From Rhizobium indicum (GTDB lineage Bacteria > Pseudomonadota > Alphaproteobacteria > Rhizobiales > Rhizobiaceae): DNA of 64,000 bases. The translations under genes were made by a program, and so were the position numbers. Below the pieces are notes generated by a model. It was not told the origin of the DNA. It saw only the letters and a program-made list of their open reading frames with translations, and ran no database searches. The DNA is taken from NCBI RefSeq assembly GCF_005862305.2, contig NZ_CP054026.1:62001-126000 (forward strand). The letters are read 5' to 3'. Positions 50,175-59,018 of this stretch are shown piece by piece (the first letter of the stretch is position 1; each line of letters begins with the position of its first letter).

Positions 50175-52040
50175 ATGCGTGAACGTACGCGAATAAACGT
50201 TGATGCCAGTGAAGCGGTGCGCCCGTTCAACCGCTTCTGGCGGGGCACCGGCTTTTCACCCGCCGAGCTTCTGCTCGAGCCCGAGATGCGCCAGATGCTT
50301 GCCTATATTGGCGGCCTGCCGAATGAAGGCATCCGGTTCCTGCGCGTGCATTATCTCTACAACCTGCTGAGCGCGAAGGGCGAGGCCGGCTACGACTGGT
50401 CGCTGCTCGACCGCGCGCTCGACGTGATGATCGAACACCGGCTGAAGCCGTTCTTCGAGCTGATGGGCAACCCGTCGGGCCTGTTCACCGATTATGAGGA
50501 CATGGATCAGGTCAAGCGCTGGCGGGATCTCGTGACGGCAACAGTCGACCGTTATGGCGCGCGTTACGGCATGGACGAGTTGCGGACATGGTATTTCGAA
50601 ACGACGAATGAGGCCGACTCCGGCTGGTGGACCTACGGGATCAAGGGTTACACCAACTACTACGACGCCTGCGTCGCCGGGCTCGATGCCATCGATCCCA
50701 GCCTGCCGATGGGCGGGCCTGGCACCGCCCGCACGCTCTCGCCGATCTTTCGCGCCCTCATGGCCCATTGCGACAGCGGCACGAGCTGCCTCAGCGGTGA
50801 CGGCCCGCCGCGCATCGATTACATCTCGATCCATGAAAAGGGCGTCAACGGCAGCAAGGAAGACCTGACTCCGAAAACCAACGCCATCGTCGACCGCACG
50901 TTGCTCGTCGTCGACTATCTCAAGGAGCATCACCCGCGCCTGGCGGGCCTGCCCATCATCAACGATGAATGCGATCCGCAGCTCGGCTGGAGCGATCATC
51001 ATAGCTGGCACGGCAAAGCCTATTATGCCGGCATCATCGCCCGCATCATCGAACAGCACGACCGGCGCATCATCGCCCCGAAAGCGGCGAATTTCACCTT
51101 TCTCAGCAATGACCACGCCTTTATCGGCGGCTGGAGCCAGCGCACGATCTTTGCCTATTTCGGTTCGCGCAATTTCACCAAGGCGCAGTGGGAGCACAAG
51201 ACCAATCTGGATATGCTGGTCACGGATGTCGACAGCGCGCCGCCCTTCGACATCATCAAGAAGCCCGGCCTCACATCGATGGAACTGCTGGCAACGCTTG
51301 GCGATACCGTTTGCAAGGTGACGGCCGAACCGCCGCTTGCGCCCGACCAGGATGGCCTGGCGATCCTGCCGACACGGCTGCCGGGCGGCGGTGTCTCCAT
51401 CAGCCTTATCCACAGCGTCGATGCCATCAACCGCTCGGGCCGGACCGCCGTTCGTCTCGAGGTGAGCGGTTTGGTTCCCGGCCGCCACGCGCTTTGCCTG
51501 CTACGCATCGACGAGGAATTCACCAATCCGATGGAGGTCTGGGAAGCCCAGCGCGACGAAAGCAACCCGCGCGGCCCCTTCGAGCCGGTCGGCGCACCGC
51601 CCGCACCTGATGAAGCGCAGTTCGCCGAAATGCGCCGCGCGCAGGAGCCCGCCCTGCTGCATCCGATCAGCGTCGTCGACTGCGACGAAGGCCGGATCAG
51701 TATCGATCTCGATGTGCCATTGCCGTCGCTGACGCAGGTGCTTGTCGTTCCCGATATTGGCGCGCTCCCGGCGGCGCCGACCGGTCTTGTCGTCGAACGC
51801 TACCTTGGTCTTGGCGGTCGCGAAGAGCGCATGCTCTTCTGGGCTGCCGGCGATATCAGCCCGGCCATCTTCTACGATGTCCTGGTCAGCACCGATGGCG
51901 GGACTTTCGAAAAGGTCAGTTCCGCCCCGCTGATCTCGACGGCATTTCTGCACATGTCGCCGCCGGAGGGCGTGCGTTATGCGGTGTGCGCCCGCGATGC
52001 ATTCGGCCGCCGCAGCGAGCTTTGTGTCTCCGGCTCATGA
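50175..52040 (+). CDS. GH39 glycosidase closely resembling alpha-L-iduronidase
   Basis: The protein has 621 residues from the ATG at 50175, with AAGGAGAG upstream, and no signal peptide. From memory of human IDUA (653 residues), similarity runs end to end. FELMGNPSGLFTDYED (95-110) matches FELMGSASGHFTDFED. The acid/base E146 in FETTNEAD matches FETWNEPD (human E182). NYYDACVAGL matches NYYDACSEGL. The nucleophile E265 in IINDECDPQLGW matches IYNDEADPLVGW (human E299). AQFAEMRRAQEP near the C-terminus matches AQFRRMRAAEDP. Ordinary bacterial GH39 xylosidases are shorter and lack this C-terminal part. It probably removes alpha-L-iduronate or a similar uronate from imported oligosaccharides. 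The NEP proline is replaced by Ala. Confidence 0.88.
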   Translation: MRERTRINVDASEAVRPFNRFWRGTGFSPAELLLEPEMRQMLAYIGGLPNEGIRFLRVHYLYNLLSAKGEAGYDWSLLDRALDVMIEHRLKPFFELMGNPSGLFTDYEDMDQVKRWRDLVTATVDRYGARYGMDELRTWYFETTNEADSGWWTYGIKGYTNYYDACVAGLDAIDPSLPMGGPGTARTLSPIFRALMAHCDSGTSCLSGDGPPRIDYISIHEKGVNGSKEDLTPKTNAIVDRTLLVVDYLKEHHPRLAGLPIINDECDPQLGWSDHHSWHGKAYYAGIIARIIEQHDRRIIAPKAANFTFLSNDHAFIGGWSQRTIFAYFGSRNFTKAQWEHKTNLDMLVTDVDSAPPFDIIKKPGLTSMELLATLGDTVCKVTAEPPLAPDQDGLAILPTRLPGGGVSISLIHSVDAINRSGRTAVRLEVSGLVPGRHALCLLRIDEEFTNPMEVWEAQRDESNPRGPFEPVGAPPAPDEAQFAEMRRAQEPALLHPISVVDCDEGRISIDLDVPLPSLTQVLVVPDIGALPAAPTGLVVERYLGLGGREERMLFWAAGDISPAIFYDVLVSTDGGTFEKVSSAPLISTAFLHMSPPEGVRYAVCARDAFGRRSELCVSGS

Positions 52041-52069
52041 ACAATGCCTTTCTGCCTGGGATCTGATCG

Positions 52070-52888
52070 ATGGATATCGCCTATTTCACCAAGACCCTGG
52101 AGGGCCTGTCGCTCGAGAAGGCGGCCGGGATCACTGCCGGTTTGGGATTCGACTGCGCTGATCTTCTCATTCGCGATGGTCACGCCGTTTCCCCTGACAG
52201 TCCGGAGGAAATCATCAATGCGGTAAAGCTCTTTGCCGCGGCCGGTCTGCGCACCCCGATGGCGACCATCGATTCCACCCGGCCCGACGATGCCACATCC
52301 CGGCTTCTCGGTTGTTGCGGCGAGGCTGGCATCGGGCAGGTCCGGCTGGGCTTCTGGCGCTATGACTCGTCGCGGCGCTGGCAGGCCCAGCTTGATGAGG
52401 CGCGGCGCGATCTCGACGGCTTCGAGCGCCTGGCTGAACGCTTCGGCATCAAGCTCACCATCCAGCTTCACGGCGGGACCCTGCACAGCTCGGGCGCGCT
52501 GGCGGTGCGATTGCTGGCCGGGCGCGATCCGGTCAGGATTGGCGCTTATCCCGATCCGGCCAATCAGATCATTCGCGAGGGGAGCGAGGACTGGCGTTTG
52601 ACCCTCGATATTCTCGAACCGTGGTTCTGCTGCATTGGCGTCAAGAACAGTGGTTGGTTCCCCGGCGCTTACGGAGCTCATGGCCAGCGTACATGGCATT
52701 CGGACTGGTACGGGCTCGATGAAGGCATGGTGCCCTGGAACGAAATAGTCCCGCATCTGGTGGCCACTGGATTTGCCGGCGTGCTCTCGATGCAATCCCA
52801 ATACCGCGTCTCTCGAGAGCGGGCGCTCGACAAGGTCCGCGCCGATCTTGCCCATCTCAGGCGCCTGGTCGCCGTAGCGAAAGAGTAG
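52070..52888 (+). CDS. Xylose-isomerase-like TIM-barrel protein (AP_endonuc_2 family)
   Basis: The protein has 272 residues. The fold shows as alternating strands and helices with metal-site residues in typical places: IQLHGGTLH near 145, IGAYPDPAN near 163 and CCIGVKNSG near 190, then a late VLSMQSQY. Family members isomerise or epimerise sugars and inositols (IolE, IolI, hydroxypyruvate isomerase, ketose 3-epimerases). The usual EP.N motif is altered, so catalytic type is unclear. It follows the iduronidase-like gene by 29 bases and probably handles the released uronate or its keto form. Confidence 0.8.
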   Translation: MDIAYFTKTLEGLSLEKAAGITAGLGFDCADLLIRDGHAVSPDSPEEIINAVKLFAAAGLRTPMATIDSTRPDDATSRLLGCCGEAGIGQVRLGFWRYDSSRRWQAQLDEARRDLDGFERLAERFGIKLTIQLHGGTLHSSGALAVRLLAGRDPVRIGAYPDPANQIIREGSEDWRLTLDILEPWFCCIGVKNSGWFPGAYGAHGQRTWHSDWYGLDEGMVPWNEIVPHLVATGFAGVLSMQSQYRVSRERALDKVRADLAHLRRLVAVAKE

Positions 52889-52892
52889 AACC

Positions 52893-53909
52893 ATGATCGA
52901 ACAGGCTCCCGTTATCGCCGTATTGCTGACCGAAAAAACCCGCCGGATGATGCTGGACGACGCGGCGATTGCCCAGTTGAACGCTCTTGGCGAGGTGCGT
53001 TGGCCGACCGGCGCCACAATCGACGCCACCGATGTCGACCACCTGCTGCAAGACGCCACGGCATGTCTCACCGGATGGGGCACGCCGCCCTTCGATCCCG
53101 CCGCGCGCCAGCGCCATCCGCAACTCGCCCTTGTCGCTCATTCAGCAGGCAGCGTCCGCACACTCGTTCCCGCGCGTCTGTTCGACGATGGCATTCGCGT
53201 CACCCATGCCGCCTCGAAAATTGCCGCCTCGGTTGCGGAGTTCGTGGTCGCCGAAGCGCTTTTGGCGATGCGCGGCATTCATCGGCTGCATCATCAATTG
53301 CGCAACGGCGGCGAATGGCTCGAGGTCCGCGCAGCCGTGCCGCAAAAATTGCTGGGCGCCAGAACGGTCGGCATCGTCGGCGCCGGATATGTCGGGCGGG
53401 CGGTCATGCGCCTGCTCGTTCCATTCGGCTGCCGCGTGCTGGTCGTCGATCCCTTTCTCCACGATAGCGAGGCCGCTGCGCTCGGCGTTTTCAATGCCGG
53501 GTTGAACGATATGCTGGCTCAGAGCGACGTGATCTCGCTGCATGCGCCTGTCCTGCCCGAAACGCGCCGCATGATCGGCGCCTCCGAACTGGCGCTGCTG
53601 CGCCCCGGTGCGCTGTTCATCAATACGGCGCGCTCGCAGCTGGTCGACGAGGCAGCGCTGCTCGCCGAGATCCGCTCCGGCCGCATCGAGGCGGCTCTGG
53701 ACGTCTTTGACGACGAGCCGCTGCCTGCAGATAGTCCGTTCCGCGATCCCGCACTGGCCAATGTCACCATTTCGCCGCACGCTGCCGGTCACACCGAAGA
53801 GGCGCATCTCGCCCAAGGACAGGCCATGGTGGATGAGATCGGCCGGCTGCTTCGCCGGGAACCTCTCCATCATGAAGTGTCCCGTGCCATGCTCGACCGC
53901 ATGGCATGA
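52893..53909 (+). CDS. D-isomer-specific 2-hydroxyacid dehydrogenase family protein
   Basis: The protein has 338 residues. The NAD-binding motif GIVGAGYVG is at 160-168, with an Asp at the end of the next strand (VVDPF). The catalytic arginine lies in FINTARSQLVDEAAL, the Glu in FDDEPLPADS and the His in ISPHAAGHTEEA. Such enzymes reduce or oxidise 2-keto/2-hydroxy acids such as glyoxylate, hydroxypyruvate or keto-uronates. The gene begins four bases after the TIM-barrel stop and overlaps the enolase-superfamily gene by four bases. In this operon, reduction of a keto-uronate to an aldonate is plausible. Confidence 0.9.
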   Translation: MIEQAPVIAVLLTEKTRRMMLDDAAIAQLNALGEVRWPTGATIDATDVDHLLQDATACLTGWGTPPFDPAARQRHPQLALVAHSAGSVRTLVPARLFDDGIRVTHAASKIAASVAEFVVAEALLAMRGIHRLHHQLRNGGEWLEVRAAVPQKLLGARTVGIVGAGYVGRAVMRLLVPFGCRVLVVDPFLHDSEAAALGVFNAGLNDMLAQSDVISLHAPVLPETRRMIGASELALLRPGALFINTARSQLVDEAALLAEIRSGRIEAALDVFDDEPLPADSPFRDPALANVTISPHAAGHTEEAHLAQGQAMVDEIGRLLRREPLHHEVSRAMLDRMA

Positions 53910-55327
53910 CCATGGACAGAAGCATTGGAGGTTCCGTGACGGCGCCGCGCATCAGAATCATCGAGATCGACGCTTTCGAGCGCGACATCAGGCTGCGCCT
54001 GCCGTTCCGTTTTGGCGCGGCAACTCTCGAAAAGGCGCCGCAAGCCTTTCTCAGGGTCCGCGTCGAGGATGGAGAGGGGCGAACCGCCCTTGGCGCCGCC
54101 GCCGAGATGATGGTGCCGAAATGGTTCGACAAGAACCCGGCGCTGACGCCGGCGCAAAATGTCGATCAGTTGCGCACCTCGATCCGCACTGCTGCGGCCG
54201 CTTCGCTCGAGCCGTCGGCGCCGACGACATTGTTTGGCGCCGCCCGCCTGAACGAGATGGAAACCGTGCGGCGTTTGCCTGGAAATCCGTTGGCCGCCGG
54301 TTTCGGTCCGTCGCTCATCGCCCGCGCCGCGCTCGATGCCTATTGCCGCCTTTCGGGCATTTCCTTCTTCGAGGCGGTGCGCCGAAATCTCGTCGGCATT
54401 GGTGGCCCCATGCTGCCCGGCGATATCGACGCGGACGCCGCCTCAGCGATGCTCGCCAGCCTTCGCCCTGCGGGCGCGATCTCGGCCCGGCATACGATCG
54501 GGCTTGTCGATCCGATCAGCGAGGGCGATATCGTCCATCCCGTCGGTGACGGCCTGCCGGAAAGCCTCGAGGCGGTGATAACACGCTATGGCAACCGCTG
54601 GTTCAAGATCAAGCTGTCAGGCGCGATTGATGCCGATGTCGACCGCCTGACCAGGATCGCCGCCGTGCTGGACCGCCTGCCCGACTATCGGGTGACGGTC
54701 GACGGCAACGAACAGTTTGGCGCCGCCGAACAGCTTGCCGCTTTGCTGGCGGAAATCGAGGCGACGCCTCGGCTGGCGAGGTTGCGTGCGGCCATTGCCT
54801 TTGTCGAACAGCCGTTCTCGCGCGCGATCACCATGGAAACGCCGCTGGGGGACCTGGCGGCGCAATTGCCCTTCCTGATCGATGAGAGCGACGACGGCGA
54901 CGGCGTCTTCGCCGGCGCCAGGCGGCTGGGATATACCGGCGTCTCCTCGAAAACCTGCAAGGGCATCTACCGTTCGCTCATGAAGGCGATCCGCATCAGA
55001 ACCGCAACGGTGCCGGGACTGTTCCTCTCGGGCGAGGATCTGACCTGCCAGGCGGGACTTGCCGTGCAGCAGGATCTGGCGCTGGTCTCGCTGCTCGGTC
55101 TCTCCCATGTCGAGCGCAACGGTCATCACTATGTGGCCGGCATGCAGGGTGCGCCGCAGGCGGAGAAGGCGCGCTTTGCCGCGGCCCATCCCGATCTCTA
55201 CGAGCAGGGTGCTGAGGGACCGTTGCTGTCGATCCGCGACGGCCGGATCGCCATCGGTTCGCTCGGGGCGGTCGGCTACGCGAGCGGCGCCTTGCCCGTT
55301 TTCGAAGCCATGACGCTATTGTCATGA
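53906..55327 (+). CDS. Enolase-superfamily enzyme, muconate-lactonizing (MLE)-like subgroup
   Basis: The protein has 473 residues, about 100 more than usual. The extra length is mostly in the N-terminal half. The barrel shows K234 and K236 (WFKIKLSG, the K-x-K of the MLE subgroup), D266 in VDGNEQ, E301 in VEQPF, D326/E327 in LIDESDD and K349 in VSSKTCKG, so metal ligands and both acid/base lysines are present. Superfamily members dehydrate sugar acids or epimerise acids. With the dehydrogenase upstream, dehydration of an aldonate to a 2-keto-3-deoxy acid fits. The ATG overlaps the previous stop as ATGA. It is the last intact gene of the operon. Confidence 0.83.
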   Translation: MTMDRSIGGSVTAPRIRIIEIDAFERDIRLRLPFRFGAATLEKAPQAFLRVRVEDGEGRTALGAAAEMMVPKWFDKNPALTPAQNVDQLRTSIRTAAAASLEPSAPTTLFGAARLNEMETVRRLPGNPLAAGFGPSLIARAALDAYCRLSGISFFEAVRRNLVGIGGPMLPGDIDADAASAMLASLRPAGAISARHTIGLVDPISEGDIVHPVGDGLPESLEAVITRYGNRWFKIKLSGAIDADVDRLTRIAAVLDRLPDYRVTVDGNEQFGAAEQLAALLAEIEATPRLARLRAAIAFVEQPFSRAITMETPLGDLAAQLPFLIDESDDGDGVFAGARRLGYTGVSSKTCKGIYRSLMKAIRIRTATVPGLFLSGEDLTCQAGLAVQQDLALVSLLGLSHVERNGHHYVAGMQGAPQAEKARFAAAHPDLYEQGAEGPLLSIRDGRIAIGSLGAVGYASGALPVFEAMTLLS

Positions 55328-55356
55328 CGCCAGCATGAGATAGGGCCTGCTGCCCT

Positions 55357-55398
55357 GTTGAACTGTTCGATCTGTCCGGCAAACGCGCCCTGATCACC
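55357..55398 (+). pseudogene. N-terminal remnant of an SDR dehydrogenase
   Basis: Fourteen codons read VELFDLSGKRALIT, the standard first strand of a short-chain dehydrogenase just before its TGxxxGIG motif. The reading then changes to unrelated sequence at about 55399, and no start codon survives. It begins 29 bases after the enolase-superfamily stop, where the next operon gene would be. From 55400 to 55632 I see no gene. Confidence 0.6.
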
Positions 55399-55633
55399 CC
55401 GTTCCTCCAATTGAAATGTCTTCCAGTAGAGCATGACGCTCTATTCGAACGTTTTCTGCGCGGCCTGATTGGATCCCGGGACTTAAGAGAGCAGCAAGCT
55501 TCAGCAACCACCGCCAAAGCTCGGCAAATATGACTTTCCGCTCCGCGAAGCGGCAATGCAGAATATTTCGATGTGCCTTGGACACACGACACTCCGGATT
55601 GAACTGAGGTCGAACTCTAATAGCTGTGTGGAT

Positions 55634-55669
55634 GTTAAGCGCGGTTAAGGAAGTGTAAAGTTTGGTAAA
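55634..55669 (-). promoter_or_regulatory. TTTAC/TTAAC array facing left into a gene-less stretch
   Basis: On the minus strand two TTTAC and two TTAAC pentamers (plus-strand positions 55665, 55655, 55644, 55634) are spaced 10, 11 and 10 bases apart. This matches the arrays at 60229, 62322 and 63927. Leftward of it, to 55399, no open frame is recognisable. From 55670 to 55871 there is only a hairpin. Confidence 0.6.
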
Positions 55670-55724
55670 GGTCTTTCTGCGACGCGGGCGAGGTACGCTG
55701 TCGGCAGAGAAGATGCAGGACGCG

Positions 55725-55745
55725 CAGGCGGCGCGAGGCCGCCTG
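55725..55745. terminator. Strong GC hairpin downstream of the RND pump gene
   Basis: CAGGCGGC (55725-55732) pairs with GCCGCCTG (55738-55745) around a five-base loop. There is no T run on the minus strand. It lies about 130 bases beyond the pump stop and may end or stabilise that transcript. Confidence 0.4.
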
Positions 55746-55871
55746 TGGGGGAACACGTCCCGCGGTCTCGTTCCGGGGGAGGGAATTCGACCGAAGAGGT
55801 TGCCATGAAGGTCGCCGGGAGTCGCCCGTATCGGGCGCTGGACCATCTAGCCAATAGTTCATCGAAAGCAG

Positions 55872-58800
55872 TCATCTCTGACCTTGCCCTCGCTTCGAAA
55901 GCTCGGGCTTGAAGGTGATCGCCGCGCGATCGTTGGATGCCTGCGGTTCCGTGTTGGCAGTATCAGGCCCGGTGCGGCGCACGAGGCGCTTGAGCGCCTC
56001 GTTGAGGTCGTCGACAAAAGTGAAGATGACAGGGATGACGATGAGGCTGAGCAGCGTCGACATCATGACACCGCCGATCACCACGATTGCCATCGGCTGC
56101 CGGAAGCTGGAATCGCCGCCTGTCAGGCTGAGAGCCACCGGAAGCATGCCGAATGCCATGGCGATGGTGGTCATGATGATCGGTCGCGCGCGCTTGTGGC
56201 AGGCATCCACAAGAGCATCGAACCGCGACATGCCCTGGCGACGCGACATGATCGCGTATTCGATGAGAAGGATGGAGTTTTTCGTCACCACGCCCATGAG
56301 CATAAGCAGCCCGATGACGGCCGACATCGAGAAGCTGGTTCCGGTCAACACCAGCGGCACCAGCGCACCGCCGAGCGAGAGCGGCAGAGCCATCAGAAGG
56401 GTGAGTGGCTGCAGGAAGTCGTGGAAGAGCAGGACGAGGACTGCGTAGATGCAGAACACGCCGATCGCCATTGCAAGGCCAAAGCTCTGGAACAGCTCCG
56501 AACTGCGCTGAAGTTCGCCCTGTTCGACGAGAGTGACCCCCGGCGGCAGGCGCCGGAGCGCCGGCAGGGCCTGCGCCTCGCGGTTGACGTCGCCCAGGAT
56601 GCGGCCGTTGAGCTCGACGGAAAGAGTGACGTTGCGCATCCGGTCGATGCGGTCGATCTCCGACGGGCTGCCGCCGATCCGGATATCGGCGATCGATCCG
56701 AGATCGACATTGCCGTTCGTTCCAGACACCCGCATATTCTTGATGTCGTCGAGCTTCGTGCGCGTCTCGGGACTGAAGCGGACGACGATCGGAACCTGGC
56801 GCTGCGGCAGGTTGAGCTTTGGCAGATCGGCGGAGTATTCCCCATTCGTCGCCACGCGCACGGCCTCGGCGATGGCGCTCGACGTCACCCCGAGCGCTGC
56901 TGCGCGGGCGAAGTCGGGCGTGATCTGGATCTCCGGCGCCTGCCTGGCTGCGGTCGATGTCACCGCGCCAATGCCCTGCAGCGTGCGGAGCTGCTCTTCA
57001 AGCGCCGTGCTTGCACTGTCGAGCGCGTTGGCATCGTCACTGGCAAGGGTGATCTCCAGCTTCGTGCCGTTGCCGCCGCCGCCGACCGCGACCCGCACAC
57101 CGGGAAGGACCGAGAGAGCCTGCCGGATGTCGTTTTCGATTTCCGACTGTTTGCGATCGCGCTCGCCGATGGGCGACAGCACAGCGACGATCGTGGCGGA
57201 TCCGACGCTGCTCGTGGTGCTGGAGTCGGGGCCGCCGCCTGATGATGCGGAACCGACCGAGGAAAAGACATGTGTCACGTCCTGGAGCTTGCCGACGATA
57301 TCGGCGGCCTTCGTGGTGGTGGCGTCCGTCTGCTCGATAGTGGCACCCGGCTGCATGGTGAGCGTGATCTGAGCTCGCGCGTCGTCGGAAGCGGGCAGGA
57401 AGCCGGATTTCAGGAGTGGGATGGTGGCAAGCGAAAGTGCGACGACGACGGCAGTCACTGCCACCGTGGTCTTCCTGCGGTTCATGGCGGCTTTCACGAT
57501 TGCCAGATAGGCGCGCATGATGCGGCCGTCCTTTTCCTCGGTCGGATGGGCCTTCATGAAATAGGCGGCCATCATCGGCGTCAGCAGGCGTGCCACGACG
57601 AGGGAGACGAGCACCGCCACCGCGGCGGTGATACCGAACTGGCGGAATATAAGTCCCGGTATGCCGCTCATGAAGGCCGTCGGCAGGAAGACCGCGACCA
57701 GGGTGAAGGTGGTGGCGATGACGGCGAGCCCGATCTCGTCGGCCGCCTCCAGAGCGGCGTCGAGCGGCCGCTTGCCCATCCGCAGGTGGCGGGCGATGTT
57801 CTCGACCTCGACGATGGCATCATCGACGAGGATGCCGACCACGAGCGACAGCGCAAGCAAGGTGACGATATTCAGGCTGAAGCCGGCCAGGTACATGACA
57901 AGGAAGGTCGGTATGACCGATAATGGCAGCGCCACGGCCGACAGGATCGTCGCACGCCAGTCCCGAAGGAAGAGCCAGACGACGATGATCGCCAGGATCG
58001 CACCTTCGTAGAGCATGTGCATCGAACCATCGTAGTTGTCGATGATCGGCCCGATCGTGCTGTAGGCTTCCGCGATCTGCACGTTGGAATGCTTGGCTGA
58101 GAACTGTTTCATCGCCTTGTCGACATCGTCCGCGACACCGCTGTCCGAAAACCCGTTCGAGCGCTTGATCTCGACCGCGACCACCGGTTTGCCGTCGAGA
58201 TAGGCCATCGAGGACCGCTCTGCGAAGCTGTCCGTAACGGATGCGACATCGTCGAGACGAACCTGCTGCCCGTTGGCGAGGGGAATTCTAAGCTCCTTCA
58301 GAGCATCGACCGACGCCACGGCGCCGAGCGTGCGTAATGTCTGACGGGTGCCGCCAATCTCTCCAAGGCCACCTGAAGTATCGGCCTGAACCGACTTCAA
58401 TTGCGCCGACACAGTGGTCGCCGTGACGCCGAATGCCGCCATTGTTGTCGGATCGAGGTCGACGTGAACCTCGCGGTCGACACCGCCGATGCGGTCGACC
58501 TGTCCGACGCCCGATACCGATAGGAGCGCCTTGGTCAGATCGTTGTCGATGAACCAGGAGAGCTCGGTTTCATTAAGGGCGGTAGACTGGATGGCATAGG
58601 TGACCAGCGCCGAACTCTGCACGGTGACTTTGGTGACGCTTGGCGTTTGCATCTGCGCCGGCAGATCGGCCTTTGCGCTGTCGACGGCGTTGCGGACCTC
58701 GTTCAGGGCCGTTTCGCTGTCCTTCTCCAGTTTGAAGGACACGCTGATCGACACCGTGCCGTCGGTGATCGTCGTCGTGACGTGGTCGAGATAGCTCAGC

Positions 58801-59018
58801 GAGGCAAGATTGTCCTCGATCGTGCGGGCGACCTCCGTTTCGAGCTGCGCCGGCGCGGCGCCATCGAGCGTCGCGGTAATTTTGATGGTCGGGAGGTCCA
58901 TATCGGGGAAGTTCTGGACCGGCAGATGCTTGAACGCCAGCAAGCCGCCGACGGCAAGCATCGCAAAGAGCAGGATTGCCGGTACGGGATTGCGGATCGA
59001 AAATGCAGAAAAGTTCAT
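55872..59018 (-). CDS. RND efflux pump inner-membrane transporter (AcrB/HAE1-like)
   Basis: The protein has 1048 residues from the ATG at 59018, which shares one base with the adaptor stop and has GAGAAGG upstream. Twelve helices are arranged as one at the N-terminus, two large periplasmic loops and two groups. The proton-relay aspartates lie in helix 4 (VVGILVDDAIVEVENIARH). The N-terminus NFSAFSIRNPVPAILLFAML is typical. It uses the proton gradient to drive export with the adaptor encoded just upstream. Multidrug or secondary-metabolite export is more likely than metal export because the heavy-metal (CusA) signature residues are absent. Confidence 0.93.
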   Translation of the reverse strand: MNFSAFSIRNPVPAILLFAMLAVGGLLAFKHLPVQNFPDMDLPTIKITATLDGAAPAQLETEVARTIEDNLASLSYLDHVTTTITDGTVSISVSFKLEKDSETALNEVRNAVDSAKADLPAQMQTPSVTKVTVQSSALVTYAIQSTALNETELSWFIDNDLTKALLSVSGVGQVDRIGGVDREVHVDLDPTTMAAFGVTATTVSAQLKSVQADTSGGLGEIGGTRQTLRTLGAVASVDALKELRIPLANGQQVRLDDVASVTDSFAERSSMAYLDGKPVVAVEIKRSNGFSDSGVADDVDKAMKQFSAKHSNVQIAEAYSTIGPIIDNYDGSMHMLYEGAILAIIVVWLFLRDWRATILSAVALPLSVIPTFLVMYLAGFSLNIVTLLALSLVVGILVDDAIVEVENIARHLRMGKRPLDAALEAADEIGLAVIATTFTLVAVFLPTAFMSGIPGLIFRQFGITAAVAVLVSLVVARLLTPMMAAYFMKAHPTEEKDGRIMRAYLAIVKAAMNRRKTTVAVTAVVVALSLATIPLLKSGFLPASDDARAQITLTMQPGATIEQTDATTTKAADIVGKLQDVTHVFSSVGSASSGGGPDSSTTSSVGSATIVAVLSPIGERDRKQSEIENDIRQALSVLPGVRVAVGGGGNGTKLEITLASDDANALDSASTALEEQLRTLQGIGAVTSTAARQAPEIQITPDFARAAALGVTSSAIAEAVRVATNGEYSADLPKLNLPQRQVPIVVRFSPETRTKLDDIKNMRVSGTNGNVDLGSIADIRIGGSPSEIDRIDRMRNVTLSVELNGRILGDVNREAQALPALRRLPPGVTLVEQGELQRSSELFQSFGLAMAIGVFCIYAVLVLLFHDFLQPLTLLMALPLSLGGALVPLVLTGTSFSMSAVIGLLMLMGVVTKNSILLIEYAIMSRRQGMSRFDALVDACHKRARPIIMTTIAMAFGMLPVALSLTGGDSSFRQPMAIVVIGGVMMSTLLSLIVIPVIFTFVDDLNEALKRLVRRTGPDTANTEPQASNDRAAITFKPELSKRGQGQR

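Noticed and set aside
50175..52040. Plain beta-xylosidase (GH39) as the name for this gene
   Set aside because: Conserved blocks and the C-terminal region match iduronidase better than xylosidases; xylosidase activity is kept only as an alternative.
55394..55846. Minus-strand open frame crossing the orphan regulatory array
   Set aside because: It runs through the TTTAC array and shows no recognisable domain or ribosome site.
55884..57242. Open frame of 452 codons on the plus strand
   Set aside because: It is antisense to the RND pump and rich in His, Arg and Asp, typical of a shadow frame.
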